Positions 26,034-34,416 are shown, numbered from the stretch's first letter. The stretch: 64,000 nucleotides of DNA from an uncultured Planctomycetaceae bacterium (GCA_946408825.1 CAMJTU010000006.1:83869-147868); one strand, 5' to 3'. The notes: generated by a model from the letters alone, not told the origin. Program-made: numbers and translations.

Positions 26034-26792
26034 TCAGTCCCAAAGAAACCGCATCCACTGCTCAGTCTGTTCGCGCCAACTTGCTTCGTTGTGTTCTCCC
26101 CCTTGCTGACACAGCACGTTCGTCTTGATTCCTTTCTCACACGCTTTTTTCTCTACGGCAAGAATATCCTCGGCAAGGTACCAATTCGTCTCAGGATCGT
26201 ATTCGCTCGTGCCCCAGCTGAAAAAAATTCTTGTGTCGGGAGAATAAGAATGTTCGTCGAGTTCGCGAAGGAAAGACTTGCGGGCTACCATTAGCGACGG
26301 GGAAATGATTGTCGCCTTGGAAATGTACAGGTTATACCTCAAAACGCCGTAAAGAGCGGTCAATCCACCCATGCTGTAACCGCCTATAGACGTCGTCTCA
26401 CGAAAAGGCATAGTACGATAGTTTTGATCGACAGACGGTTTAAGTTCGTTAACAAGCCAATTAAGCGTCGCGTCGGCACGCCCATGGATCGCCCCGTACT
26501 GTCTGGTTGTGACGTCATAAGGAACATACTCGACCGTCCGCGTGTAGTCGTCTTGACTCCATTCCATTCCAACGACGATCAATTTCTTATGCCAACGATC
26601 TAAGAAATCTTTGAGACCAAGACACGTTCCATAGGTTGCGTCCGAATCAAAGAAAAGGTTATGACCGTCGAAGAAATAGAGGGTCGGATAACGTTCGTCC
26701 GTTTGGTTATACCCATCCGGAAGATAAAGATGAATTCTGCGTTTCTCTCCGCCCGGCGTAAACCAAACGTCAAATTTACTTATAATTCCCAT
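26034..26792 (-). CDS. Esterase D / enterochelin-esterase-like alpha/beta hydrolase
   Basis: 252 residues. HLYLPDGYNQTDERYPTLYF is the usual start of this family. The nucleophile S140 lies in GGYSMGG, and the late His is in QQGGEHNEASW. No signal peptide, so cytoplasmic. The family includes S-formylglutathione hydrolases and siderophore or ester hydrolases. Beside glutamate-cysteine ligase a thioester or ester of the thiol product is a plausible substrate (inference). GGAGGGA precedes the ATG by six bases. It is the fourth gene counted from the operon's 3' end. Confidence 0.78.
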   Translation of the reverse strand: MGIISKFDVWFTPGGEKRRIHLYLPDGYNQTDERYPTLYFFDGHNLFFDSDATYGTCLGLKDFLDRWHKKLIVVGMEWSQDDYTRTVEYVPYDVTTRQYGAIHGRADATLNWLVNELKPSVDQNYRTMPFRETTSIGGYSMGGLTALYGVLRYNLYISKATIISPSLMVARKSFLRELDEHSYSPDTRIFFSWGTSEYDPETNWYLAEDILAVEKKACEKGIKTNVLCQQGGEHNEASWREQTEQWMRFLWD

Positions 26793-26872
26793 CAGCGTCC
26801 CTCCGGTCTTTATTCCATCAATTCAAGCATTTCGAACAAAAAGACGACGCTTAAACAAGAACGTTGCGACAT

Positions 26873-28075
26873 TTAAACCGTCTTCCGCGCGCTTGCCGCC
26901 GTAATAGCCACGCGAAGACGCTCTAACCCCTGCGCTAAATACGAACGTGAACAAGCAAAGTTCAAACGTTGGAATCCGCTTCCAGCGTCGCCGAACATCC
27001 GTCCGCCGTCAAGCCAGAGTTTTGCCTCGTCGACGACAATATGTTCCAATTCGTCGTCCGACCATCCTGATTCGCGCAAGTTAATCCAAAGTAGGTATGT
27101 CCCTTCGTTTCGAATCGTAGTTGCGAAAGGAATCTTACTTTCGACGAAATCGACCGCAAAATCGAGGTTGCCTTTCAAGTATTTAAGCATCGCGGTTTGC
27201 CACTCTTCTCCATTTTCGTAGGCCGCACGCGTCGCCGCAAGCCCGACGGCGTTAGGTTGGCTGTAACCTGAGGCGGCGACTTCCCGTTTAAGCGACGAAC
27301 GTAGTTTGCTATCCGACACAAAAATATTTGCAACCTGAAGTCCCGCGATATTAAACGTTTTACTCGCAGACGTACAGGTCGCGCAGCGCGAAGCAAACTC
27401 GGGCGAGATCGTCTCAAAAACCGTATGTGTTCCTGAGAACACGATATCGTGATGAATCTCGTCGCTCACAACGACGACGTCATGAGCGAGACAAATCTCG
27501 CCCAGTCGTTCGAGTTCGGCGCGAGTCCATACGCGTCCTCCGGGATTATGTGGACTGCACAAGAGAAAGAGTTTGACGTTAAAATCGACCACCTTCCGTT
27601 CAAAGTCGTCGAAGTCAATATGATAACGTCTGTCGTCGCCTAGGACAAGGTCGCTGCTAACAAGACGTCGGTCGTTGTCGCGAATAACTTCGGAAAAAGG
27701 ATAATAGACAGGCTGCTGGATCAATACGGCGTCGCCGGGCGCCGTAAAGGCGCGAACACAATGCGCGAGGGCAAATACGACGCCTGGCGTCACGACAAGG
27801 GACTCTTCTCGTGGTTCAAAACCGTGGCGAGTCTTCATCCAGTCGGAAACTGCTACAAAGTACCGTTCTTTTGGTTCGGTATAGCCATAGATTCCATGAT
27901 CGACAGTCTCCCGGATGGCGTCCTGAATGTAAGACGAGATTTTAAAATCCATATCGGCGACCCAGTAGGAGAGAAGACCTTCAGGCTTTCCACGTCGCGT
28001 CGCATGATCGAACTTAAGCGAATCTGTCCCGTAACGATTGACGTCGGCGTCAAATACGAGATTACGTTCTGACAT
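26873..28075 (-). CDS. MalY/PatB-family PLP-dependent C-S lyase (cystathionine beta-lyase-like)
   Basis: 400 residues of fold-type I aminotransferase. SYWVADMDF near residue 40 is diagnostic of the MalY/PatB family. NPGGR(V)W, VVVSDEIHHDIVF and the PLP lysine K239 in TSASKTFNIAGLQ follow, with the distal arginine region in NFACSRSYL. Members cleave C-S bonds of cystathionine, cysteine or cysteine S-conjugates to give thiol, pyruvate and ammonia. Its partner upstream is a second sulfur PLP enzyme; downstream lie thiol-peptide genes. Confidence 0.88.
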   Translation of the reverse strand: MSERNLVFDADVNRYGTDSLKFDHATRRGKPEGLLSYWVADMDFKISSYIQDAIRETVDHGIYGYTEPKERYFVAVSDWMKTRHGFEPREESLVVTPGVVFALAHCVRAFTAPGDAVLIQQPVYYPFSEVIRDNDRRLVSSDLVLGDDRRYHIDFDDFERKVVDFNVKLFLLCSPHNPGGRVWTRAELERLGEICLAHDVVVVSDEIHHDIVFSGTHTVFETISPEFASRCATCTSASKTFNIAGLQVANIFVSDSKLRSSLKREVAASGYSQPNAVGLAATRAAYENGEEWQTAMLKYLKGNLDFAVDFVESKIPFATTIRNEGTYLLWINLRESGWSDDELEHIVVDEAKLWLDGGRMFGDAGSGFQRLNFACSRSYLAQGLERLRVAITAASARKTV

Positions 28076-28116
28076 AGGGTTACATGCCTTTCCTTACTGG
28101 CGACGTTCGAACGTCG

Positions 28117-29304
28117 TCAACCGTTTAACGCTTGATCGAGATCAGCGATAAGATCGCGTGCAGACTCTATCCCAACAGAAAGTCGCAAAATTCGATCGTT
28201 TAATCCTGAGGCGCGGAGTCCTTCTGCCGAAACAGACGCATGGGTTTGCGCAATCGGATAGGTCAGAAGAGTCTCCGTTCCGCCGAGACTTTCTGCGAAA
28301 AAAATCGTCTTAACGCGAGTAAGCGTCGCGATTGCCAATTCTTTCGACTCAACCTCAAAAGAAACCATCGAGCCAAATCCGCGCGCCTGGCGCTTCATGA
28401 CGGCATAACCGGGCGAGTTAGGAAGTCCCGGAAAAAACACGTATTTAACGTGAGACTGAGATTGAAGCCATTCGACGATCTTAAAAGCGTTTTCCTGAGA
28501 CCGTTCCATGCGCAACGAAAGAGTTTTAATACCACGAAGTACAAGCCATGAATCAAAGGGTGCAAGAGCGGAGCCTGTCGTTGTCGAGAGAAACCGAAGA
28601 CGCTCGACAAGCGTAGGATCGGACGCGACAAGAAAACCAGCTATCACGTCATGGTGTCCTGCGAGGAATTTCGTCCCGCTGTGAATCACAACGTCCGCTC
28701 CAAGAGCGAGCGGATTCTGGAAATAGGGGGAAAGATACGTGTTGTCGACAATACAAAGAGAACCGTTACGCCGAGTGAGCGCCGCTAACTTTGCAATGTC
28801 AGAAACACGCGCCATCGGATTCGTGGGCGTTTCGAAATAAATCGCTTTTGTCTCCGGCGTCATTAACGCGGCGACGTCTTCTTTCGTAAAATCAGCGCTG
28901 ATAAATCTAATTCCATGTCGTCGCGCGATTTCGTTGAAGAAACGGACGCTCCCCCCGTAGAGATCGACGTCGACAATAACCTGATCGCCTGGTTCAAATA
29001 GTTCAAAGAGAAGCGTAATCGCAGCCATTCCGCTGGAGAAAGCTAACGCCCCTGCGCCGCCTTCAAGCTGAGCGACAAACTTCTCGAGTTGCGTTCTCGT
29101 CGGATTCGATTCTCGAGAATAATTATAGCCGGCGCTAAGACTTATATGATCCTGACCGGGAACATAGTCGTCACGAATGCCTGGATGCACATACGCGGCT
29201 GTCTGGAAAATCGGAAAACTGACGGAACCAAACGTCGAGTGGAAATTATCGCGTTCTTCTTCTTCCGTCAAGTGCAAGCATTTGGTTTCAATGTCCTTAG
29301 TCAC
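28117..29304 (-). CDS. Cys/Met metabolism PLP enzyme (cystathionine gamma-synthase / lyase family)
   Basis: 395 residues. YNYSRESNPTRTQLEKFVA, ALAFSSGMAAI, YFETPTNPMARV, IVDNTYLSPYFQNPLALGAD and the PLP lysine K212 in HSGTKFLAGHHD define the trans-sulfuration family. It could be cystathionine gamma-synthase, O-acetyl- or O-succinylhomoserine sulfhydrylase or cystathionine lyase; these cannot be separated by eye. The start is GTG at 29304 with weak upstream GAGG. It is the first gene of the operon, with a candidate promoter at 29389-29416. Confidence 0.85.
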   Translation of the reverse strand: MTKDIETKCLHLTEEEERDNFHSTFGSVSFPIFQTAAYVHPGIRDDYVPGQDHISLSAGYNYSRESNPTRTQLEKFVAQLEGGAGALAFSSGMAAITLLFELFEPGDQVIVDVDLYGGSVRFFNEIARRHGIRFISADFTKEDVAALMTPETKAIYFETPTNPMARVSDIAKLAALTRRNGSLCIVDNTYLSPYFQNPLALGADVVIHSGTKFLAGHHDVIAGFLVASDPTLVERLRFLSTTTGSALAPFDSWLVLRGIKTLSLRMERSQENAFKIVEWLQSQSHVKYVFFPGLPNSPGYAVMKRQARGFGSMVSFEVESKELAIATLTRVKTIFFAESLGGTETLLTYPIAQTHASVSAEGLRASGLNDRILRLSVGIESARDLIADLDQALNG

Positions 29305-29363
29305 GCCTCAAAATCTCAAAAGTCACAGTTCCGCCCCGACGCGTCGAAGCCATTGGTAATCTG

Positions 29364-29377
29364 TGGGATTGATCCCA
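29364..29377. promoter_or_regulatory. Operator-like palindrome upstream of the thiol operon
   Basis: TGGGAT-TG-ATCCCA, a perfect 6+6 inverted repeat with a 2-base centre, placed about 12 bases downstream of the candidate -10 and 60 bases before the GTG start. The position suits a repressor site; no regulator gene is adjacent. Confidence 0.3.
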
Positions 29378-29388
29378 ACGTCGGCGAA

Positions 29389-29416
29389 GTTTTAACACAT
29401 ATTCCTATCAGGTCAA
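29389..29416 (-). promoter_or_regulatory. Candidate promoter of the thiol operon
   Basis: On the minus strand: TTGACC, a 16-base spacer and TAAAAC, about 85 bases before the GTG at 29304. The -35 is good and the -10 weak. It lies within the reading frame of a decayed phage gene. Confidence 0.35.
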
Positions 29417-29745
29417 TAGGCGTTTTGTAAAAAACTTCATTCTTACGCATTTTTATGGCGCTAATCGCCGAATAGTCGCCGAACGGCGGCTGCTTTTTGA
29501 CGGAACTGTTGACCTCGTTCGTTTTTTGTTTAATCTTTTCTAACGCAAGAACCGCCTGACCCGAACCCTCAAGAGATAATTTCGGTCTGAAAGATTCGCG
29601 GTTTCGTTTGATAAAATCGCGAAGTCTTTCGAGAATTTTTTGCTAGAACGCTCCGCTCCGCGTTCTGACTATGTCGTGTCGCTTGTAATTTCGACGTAAG
29701 TAATTCCCGCTTTTATTTTGGTCATTTTTATCCCCACTTTGTCAC

Positions 29746-29955
29746 ATGGAAAACGAAAAGAAATCCTCGTTGCTGGACATAATTCTTATATTTTTGATTT
29801 CTTATCTGGTCATGAATTCAATCTGTAAGGACCTGACAAAACTTTTTGGCAAAATGACCGCCCCGACCGAAATCGTCGCGATTCTGACGAAATATTCATA
29901 CGTCGCTCTCGGAATCGCGTGGCTTGTTTTCTCGTTCAAACCGTACATTCACTAA
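29746..29955 (+). CDS. Small two-helix membrane protein
   Basis: 69 residues with hydrophobic segments LLDIILIFLISYLVMNSI and YSYVALGIAWLVFSF, a charged N-terminus (MENEKKSS) and no clear ribosome site. It lies divergent to the tape-measure remnant. Size and topology recall phage holin-like or superinfection proteins, but no family is recognised. Confidence 0.4.
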   Translation: MENEKKSSLLDIILIFLISYLVMNSICKDLTKLFGKMTAPTEIVAILTKYSYVALGIAWLVFSFKPYIH

Positions 29956-29970
29956 CCAGCGCGCCGACGC

Positions 29971-30108
29971 TCAATTCTCCAAAAACGTCATTCTCACGCC
30001 AGACAGAACGAGCGCGCAGCCATTCTCGATAATCGCCGAGTTCACGACGGCAGTCTCTTCGAGATGCAGACGCGCAATTTCGACGGCTTTGGACTCGCCT
30101 TTTTCGGC
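29971..30108 (-). pseudogene. Remnant of a phage-type coding sequence
   Basis: An open 46-codon piece on the minus strand (AVEIARLHLEETAVVNSAII, then ALVLSGVRMTFLEN and a stop) directly follows an in-frame TAA and has no start codon. The composition is protein-like while the other frames are not. Confidence 0.3.
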
Positions 30109-30129
30109 TTAACGTCGCGAAAATCATAT

Positions 30130-30372
30130 TTATTCCTTCTTACCATAGCGTTTTCCTTTCGTTATTATTAGATCCGCGCTACTAAAAAAATCGGCGCGAC
30201 GTATTTTGCCGAGGACGTCGGCGTCCTTAACAAAACGAGAAAAAATACGATGAACTTCTGGATACTGACGATAATCTTTTGAATTCCAACAGCCGCGTTG
30301 ATGAGCGTTCCGCAATTCTGGAAGAACCGCGCGGAGAATTTAGATTTTCGTTTTCCGCGCTGGATGACAATA
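30130..30372 (-). pseudogene. Remnant of an unknown coding sequence
   Basis: On the minus strand, LRAVLPELRNAHQRGCWNSK continues as DYRQYPEVHRIFSRFV and ends GKRYGKKE at 30130. There is no ATG; only a TTG at 30315 would start a 61-residue piece. The sequence looks like real protein but is cut at its N-terminus. Confidence 0.35.
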
Positions 30373-30391
30373 GCGGCGACTAGTTTCTTTT

Positions 30392-30664
30392 TTGCGACGT
30401 CTCTTTCAGTTTGGACGTTTTCGGTGCGTTATTGGTCGCGAATTTGAAGAAGAACGTCACATCGAACGTGAAAAAAGAGAATCGGAATTGAAGAATCGAA
30501 CAGAAGAAAGTTTATGGTATTTTAATCATTCGACGAAGTCCGAGCTTTACCCAGACGACGCACGTCCGACCGACCCATGGGGAGCGATGCACGGTTCCGA
30601 CGCGCCGATAATCGACCTTAATTATGAAAACTCCATTCAACCAGGCTACGCCCCCAAGTTCTAA
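30392..30664 (+). CDS. Small hypothetical protein in remnant 2
   Basis: 90 residues. The first 35 are Arg/Glu-rich and helical; the C-terminal half (SELYPDDARPTDPWGAMHGS) is Pro/Asp-rich with a protein-like composition. No recognised domain and no good ribosome site, so the true start may be later. 30665-30893 is AT-rich with nothing recognisable. Confidence 0.3.
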   Translation: MRRLFQFGRFRCVIGREFEEERHIEREKRESELKNRTEESLWYFNHSTKSELYPDDARPTDPWGAMHGSDAPIIDLNYENSIQPGYAPKF

Positions 30665-30893
30665 AAAGAAAAAAACAAACAAAACTCAAAATATCAATGG
30701 TATCGCGCGCAGTCAGGACCGAGGCGAAGTAGTACCTACGCCCTCGGGATTAACGCAAGTCTTTTGATATTCTCATTTCTACATCATTTCAACAACAACT
30801 TTTTCTCTATCTTTCTCAATTTAATATTTATAATACATTAAATAAACAAATACTATGTATATATTTATTATTACTCTTATATTTTTTGAGAGT

Positions 30894-31289
30894 TTTGGAC
30901 GAGAGGGCGCGACGAGCTGGGAAAAAGTTCCGGAAGGAGAAAAATACGTCGTCTGGGAGAATAGGCGCAAGAATTTCGACACGGGATTCAAGCGAATATT
31001 GTTCTGTGCCGGACTTCAACCGTGGCAGAAACTTTTCCAGAATATGAGAGCAAGCGCGGAAAACGACCTCGTCGAGGACGGATACCCCGCGCACGTCGTC
31101 GGCGAATGGATTGGACACACTCCGAAAGTGCAGTTGAAACACTATCTAAGGACGCTCGATTCATACTTCGACAAAGCGACGCAGCTACAAGAAAACGTCG
31201 TCGAAAAAGTTGGACACGAGTCCGAAAAAGTTGGACACGAGTTTGGACACGAAACGGCGTCAAAACGCGTCAAAATTGGTAAAAAATGA
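30894..31289 (+). pseudogene. C-terminal half of a tyrosine integrase
   Basis: The frame reads VPEGEKYVVWENRRKNFDTG, then FKRILFCAGLQPWQKLFQNM and RASAENDLVEDGYPAHVVGEWIGHTPKVQLKHYL. This is the catalytic C-terminus of planctomycete phage integrases: the second Arg (in NMRAS), the His of IGHT and the nucleophile Tyr of KHYL. The core-binding half and first Arg box are missing upstream, where the sequence turns AT-rich. The tail has a short repeated KVGHE(S/F) motif. It ends 90 bases from tRNA-Leu. Confidence 0.8.
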
Positions 31290-31379
31290 CGTCCAATTTG
31301 CTCGATTTAATCCCTTGTTTTTAACGGTCTCGCTCGGTGAATTACGGGGTCAAACCGAAATTTAAGGTTAGATTTCAAA

Positions 31380-31463
31380 TAGCCGCGGCGGGACTCGAAC
31401 CCGCACGTCCGTTAAGGACAAGGGATTTTAAATCCCCAGCGTCTGCCATTCCGCCACGCAGCC
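31380..31463 (-). tRNA. tRNA-Leu (anticodon TAA)
   Basis: 84 bases on the minus strand. The anticodon stem GGGGA/TCCCT encloses a TTTAAAA loop (anticodon TAA). The long variable arm TGTCCTTAACGGACG marks a class II tRNA, and the T arm is GCGGG-TTCGAGT-CCCGC. D-arm GGCGGAATGGCAGACGC is typical of Leu. The acceptor GGCTGCG pairs with CGCGGCT, with two G-U pairs including the first pair. CCA is not encoded. Its 3' end faces phage remnant 2. Confidence 0.93.
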
Positions 31464-31590
31464 ACACGAGGGACGCTAGCCGCCCTCTAGCCTGCCATTA
31501 TAGTTCCGAGGGATATGACGTCAACGCGTTTTCCTGACCATTTCCCGGTTTCTTTACGAACAAACGCCAATATCTCGATTCAAAATGAAA

Positions 31591-31618
31591 TTGAAAAATC
31601 CAGAAAAAACGTTATAAT
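31591..31618 (+). promoter_or_regulatory. Promoter of the glycosidase-kdsB-phosphatase unit
   Basis: TTGAAA, a 16-base spacer and a perfect TATAAT, 83 bases before the ATG at 31701. Confidence 0.75.
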
Positions 31619-31700
31619 CCCCACGCTGGGGGATCCTTCATCAAGAGGGTCAAGCGAGCATTATTGTCGCCGTTTCTTGTTATTTCAGGAGCATGGGCAA

Positions 31701-32807
31701 ATGAATTTTTCCTCCAAAGCCGTCGCAAAAACAGTTTCTTGGAACTTCTTTTTGGTCTTCGTAATCCTTTTCTGCCCGATCAAGTCCAACATAGCTCAAG
31801 AATCCTCCGACGTTCCAACGATATTTTCAGTCCCCAAAGGAATCGACTCGATCGTCCCCAGCGACGCCCCGTCTCTCGTGTCCCCCAAAATGCGCTGGGC
31901 GCCCGTAGATTTTGCTAAAGATCCGACCGTCGTTCGCTTTAAGGGAACATATTACATGTACTTCTCCATTCCCCCACAGGAAAAGGACGGAGGAAAATAT
32001 GGTTGGACGGTAGGAATCGCTCGAAGCGACGATTTGACAAACTGGGAGTTTATAACCAATCTTATTCCAGAACAAGAAGTTACAAAAAAGGGGTTCTGCG
32101 CCCCTTGCGCTCGCGTCTTCAACGATAAAGTCTATCTCTTTTACCAGTCCTACGGAACGGGCGCCAAAGACTCGATCTGCGCGTCGGTCTCCGACGACGG
32201 CGTCCATTTCAAACCTAATCTTAAAAACCCCGTTTTCCGCCCCCAGGGCGATTGGACCAATGGTCGCGCTATCGACGCGGATCTAATTCTGTTTAAAGGT
32301 AAGTTCTTCCTTTACGCTGCCACGCGCGACCCTGAAGGTAAAATTCAAAAACTCGTGGTCGCGACGTCCGACGCGTCAGTCGAACAACTCGCGGACCTCG
32401 GTCCAGACGACTGGCGACAGGCGGCGGATCGCTCAATTCTCGAACCGACGCTCCCTTGGGAAACGCAGTGCATCGAAGCGCCGACGACAGTCGTTCGCGG
32501 CGATAAACTCTATATGTTCTACGCAGGCGGATATAACAACAATCCGCAACACATAGGGGTCGCCGTCAGCGACGACGGCGTCAATTGGACGCGGCTCTGG
32601 AACGTCCCGTTCATTACGAACGGTCCTAAGGGTCAATGGAACGAATCGGAGTCCGGACACCCCGGCGTTTTTGTCGACGACGACGGGCAGACTTGGCTCT
32701 TTTTTCAAGGAAACAAAACCGGCGGCAAAGACTGGTATCTTTCCCGCGTCAAAATCGACTGGAAGGAACAAGATGGGGTCGAATTCCCCGTCCTTATTAA
32801 TGAGTGA
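31701..32807 (+). CDS. Secreted GH43-like (five-bladed beta-propeller) glycoside hydrolase
   Basis: 368 residues with a signal peptide (VSWNFFLVFVILFCPIKSNIA). Repeated propeller-blade motifs follow: DPTVVRFKGTYYMYFSIPP, GIARSDDLTNWEF, GRAIDADLILFKGKFFLYAA, CIEAPTTVVRGDKLYMFYAG and HPGVFVDDDGQTWLFFQG. Asp in DPTVV, Asp in DADL and Glu in EAPT are the expected acid triad. The family is GH43/GH117/GH32-like; the exact substrate is unclear. The start at 31701 has CAGGAG nine bases upstream. It lies in the same unit as kdsB (32-base gap). Confidence 0.72.
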   Translation: MNFSSKAVAKTVSWNFFLVFVILFCPIKSNIAQESSDVPTIFSVPKGIDSIVPSDAPSLVSPKMRWAPVDFAKDPTVVRFKGTYYMYFSIPPQEKDGGKYGWTVGIARSDDLTNWEFITNLIPEQEVTKKGFCAPCARVFNDKVYLFYQSYGTGAKDSICASVSDDGVHFKPNLKNPVFRPQGDWTNGRAIDADLILFKGKFFLYAATRDPEGKIQKLVVATSDASVEQLADLGPDDWRQAADRSILEPTLPWETQCIEAPTTVVRGDKLYMFYAGGYNNNPQHIGVAVSDDGVNWTRLWNVPFITNGPKGQWNESESGHPGVFVDDDGQTWLFFQGNKTGGKDWYLSRVKIDWKEQDGVEFPVLINE

Positions 32808-32839
32808 TTCGCGCCATTTCAACTTCGAGAGTTAACATA

Positions 32840-33688
32840 ATGAAAACCCTGATCGTCATCCCCGCCCGTTATAACTCTACACGTTACCCTGGAAAGCCCT
32901 TGAAGATGTTGGCGGGAGAAACTATTCTTGAACGCGTTTGGGAAATCGCCTCCTTTGTTTGCAAGACGGTCCCCTCATGTTCCGCGATCGTTGCGACGGA
33001 AACGCCTTCTGACCAATGTCCCAGCGACCAAATCGTAAGTTTGTGCGAGAAATCCGGCATACCGGTTATGATAACGTCCGAAGCCTGCCGTTCGGGTTCC
33101 GATCGAGCATGGGAAGTCGCCAGTCGTCAAGAACCTGCGCCCGATTTCGTCGTTAATTTACAAGGCGACGTCCCGACTTGCCCTCCCGACTTCGTCGTCA
33201 AGCTTATTAAAGCGCTGGAAGAATCGCCAAACGCGGACGTCGCTTCCGTTTACACGCGCCTTTCTTGGGAGGCGCTCGACGTCTTACGGGACTCGAAAAA
33301 GGATACGCCTTTCAGCGGCACGACCGTCGTAACCAACCCCGCCGATGAAGCGCTCTGGTTCTCTAAAAACATTATTCCCGCGTTCCGAGACGAAAAACGG
33401 CTGCGGAAAGAGTCGCCGTTCAGCCCTGTCAAACGGCACGTTGGTCTTTACGCGTACCGTTACGACGCTTTGCGTTTCTTCGCAACCTCTGAAAAAAGTC
33501 CGTACGAAGATTTGGAACAGCTTGAACAGTTGCGATTCCTTGAAAACGGTCGTCGCATTCAGATGGTTGAAGGAACGTATCCGCAAGGCTACGATAAGAC
33601 CGTTTCGGGAATCGATTCCGAAGAAGATCGCAAACGAGTGGAACAGATCATTCGTGAAAACGGCGAATTACTTGATCATTATCGTTGA
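32840..33688 (+). CDS. kdsB: 3-deoxy-manno-octulosonate cytidylyltransferase
   Basis: 282 residues. The N-terminal nucleotidyltransferase motif is VIPARYNSTRYPGKPL, and VNLQGDVPTCPPDFV, SVYTRL, KRHVGLYAYRYDALRFF and LEQLEQLRFLENG follow in KdsB order. It activates Kdo with CTP to CMP-Kdo for lipid A-core synthesis, which implies an LPS-bearing outer membrane. ATG 32840 is the conserved start; a longer reading from 32804 adds 12 unconserved residues. The next gene starts 21 bases later. Confidence 0.92.
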   Translation: MKTLIVIPARYNSTRYPGKPLKMLAGETILERVWEIASFVCKTVPSCSAIVATETPSDQCPSDQIVSLCEKSGIPVMITSEACRSGSDRAWEVASRQEPAPDFVVNLQGDVPTCPPDFVVKLIKALEESPNADVASVYTRLSWEALDVLRDSKKDTPFSGTTVVTNPADEALWFSKNIIPAFRDEKRLRKESPFSPVKRHVGLYAYRYDALRFFATSEKSPYEDLEQLEQLRFLENGRRIQMVEGTYPQGYDKTVSGIDSEEDRKRVEQIIRENGELLDHYR

Positions 33689-33709
33689 TTTACCAGAAGT
33701 CAAAAGACT

Positions 33710-34387
33710 ATGCAAACGACAAAACTAATCGTCGCCCGACACGGCAACACGTTCAACAAGGGCGACGTTGTTCTCCGCGTCGGTTCCCGAACAAATCTTC
33801 CGCTTACGGAAGAAGGTCATGAGCAAGGGAGGCGACTCGGCGCCAAACTACGAGAAATGAATCTCTATCCAACGCGTTTTTACGCCGCTCCGCTCCGTCG
33901 CGCCGTTGAAACAAGTTTAGAAATTGCTTCGCAATTTGAACTTGGCGCGCCTCCTCAAATCGCCGATTTTCTAACAGAACTCGATTATGGCGAAGACGAC
34001 GGACGTCCGGATAAAGAGGTCGTTAAACGATTGGGCGCGCTCGAAGCAAACTCGTCCGACCTGTCTCCCGAAGAGCTTGAAACGTTGGGCAGGGAAGCGC
34101 TTAGACGCTGGGACGCGGAAAGAATCTTGCCGGTTGGTTGGCGTTTTCTACAGGATCGCGTCAACAAACTGGAAGACGACTGGCGCGCTTTCGGACGCAT
34201 GATTGCGAAGAAATATCCCGCCGAAACGATTGTCGCGACGACAAGCAACGGAATCGCTCGCTTCTCGCTAGGGCTCCTTCCCCCCAGCGAAAAACGTCCC
34301 GACGATACAAAACTTTCAACGGGCGCCTTCGGCGTTTTTGAACTCGAAGCCGGTTTTTGGAAACTCAAGAACTGGAACGCCAAATAA
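33710..34387 (+). CDS. Histidine phosphatase family protein
   Basis: 225 residues. The RHG motif with catalytic H11 is in VARHGNTFNKGD; LPLTEEGHEQGRRLG, YAAPLRRAVETSLEIA and TTSNGIARFSLG complete the fold (phosphoglycerate mutase-like). Substrate unknown. It closes the three-gene unit before a strong terminator; pairing with kdsB recalls the phosphatase step of sugar-nucleotide routes, but KdsC is a HAD enzyme, so that link is weak. Confidence 0.82.
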   Translation: MQTTKLIVARHGNTFNKGDVVLRVGSRTNLPLTEEGHEQGRRLGAKLREMNLYPTRFYAAPLRRAVETSLEIASQFELGAPPQIADFLTELDYGEDDGRPDKEVVKRLGALEANSSDLSPEELETLGREALRRWDAERILPVGWRFLQDRVNKLEDDWRAFGRMIAKKYPAETIVATTSNGIARFSLGLLPPSEKRPDDTKLSTGAFGVFELEAGFWKLKNWNAK

Positions 34388-34416
34388 AGCGTCGAAGCGT
34401 CAAAGCTTTAACGTAA

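Larger units (their letters stand above)
29316..29725 (-). pseudogene. Decayed phage gene, tape-measure-like N-terminus
   Basis: The ATG at 29725 with GGGGA upstream starts MTKIKAGITYVEITSDTT, the same N-terminal pattern as the tape-measure protein at 15629 (IKAGEAYVLVSCDNT). It stops at TAG 29669-29671, next to a 7-base inverted repeat (29645-29666). In a second frame the sequence goes on as ILERLRDFIKRN...ALEKIKQKTNEV...QPPFGDYSAISAIK, then KTPIDLIGICVKTSPTLGSI, to TGA at 29316. The centre of a normal tape-measure gene is missing. The later part may belong to another small phage gene. Confidence 0.5.
29316..31379 (+). mobile_element. Degraded prophage remnant 2, adjacent to tRNA-Leu
   Basis: Between the thiol operon and tRNA-Leu(TAA) lie a tape-measure N-terminus, small membrane and remnant coding pieces, and the C-terminal half of a planctomycete-type tyrosine integrase ending 90 bases from the 3' end of the tRNA. 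No complete phage gene module survives. It appears related to remnant 1 by both its integrase and its tape-measure families. Confidence 0.6.
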
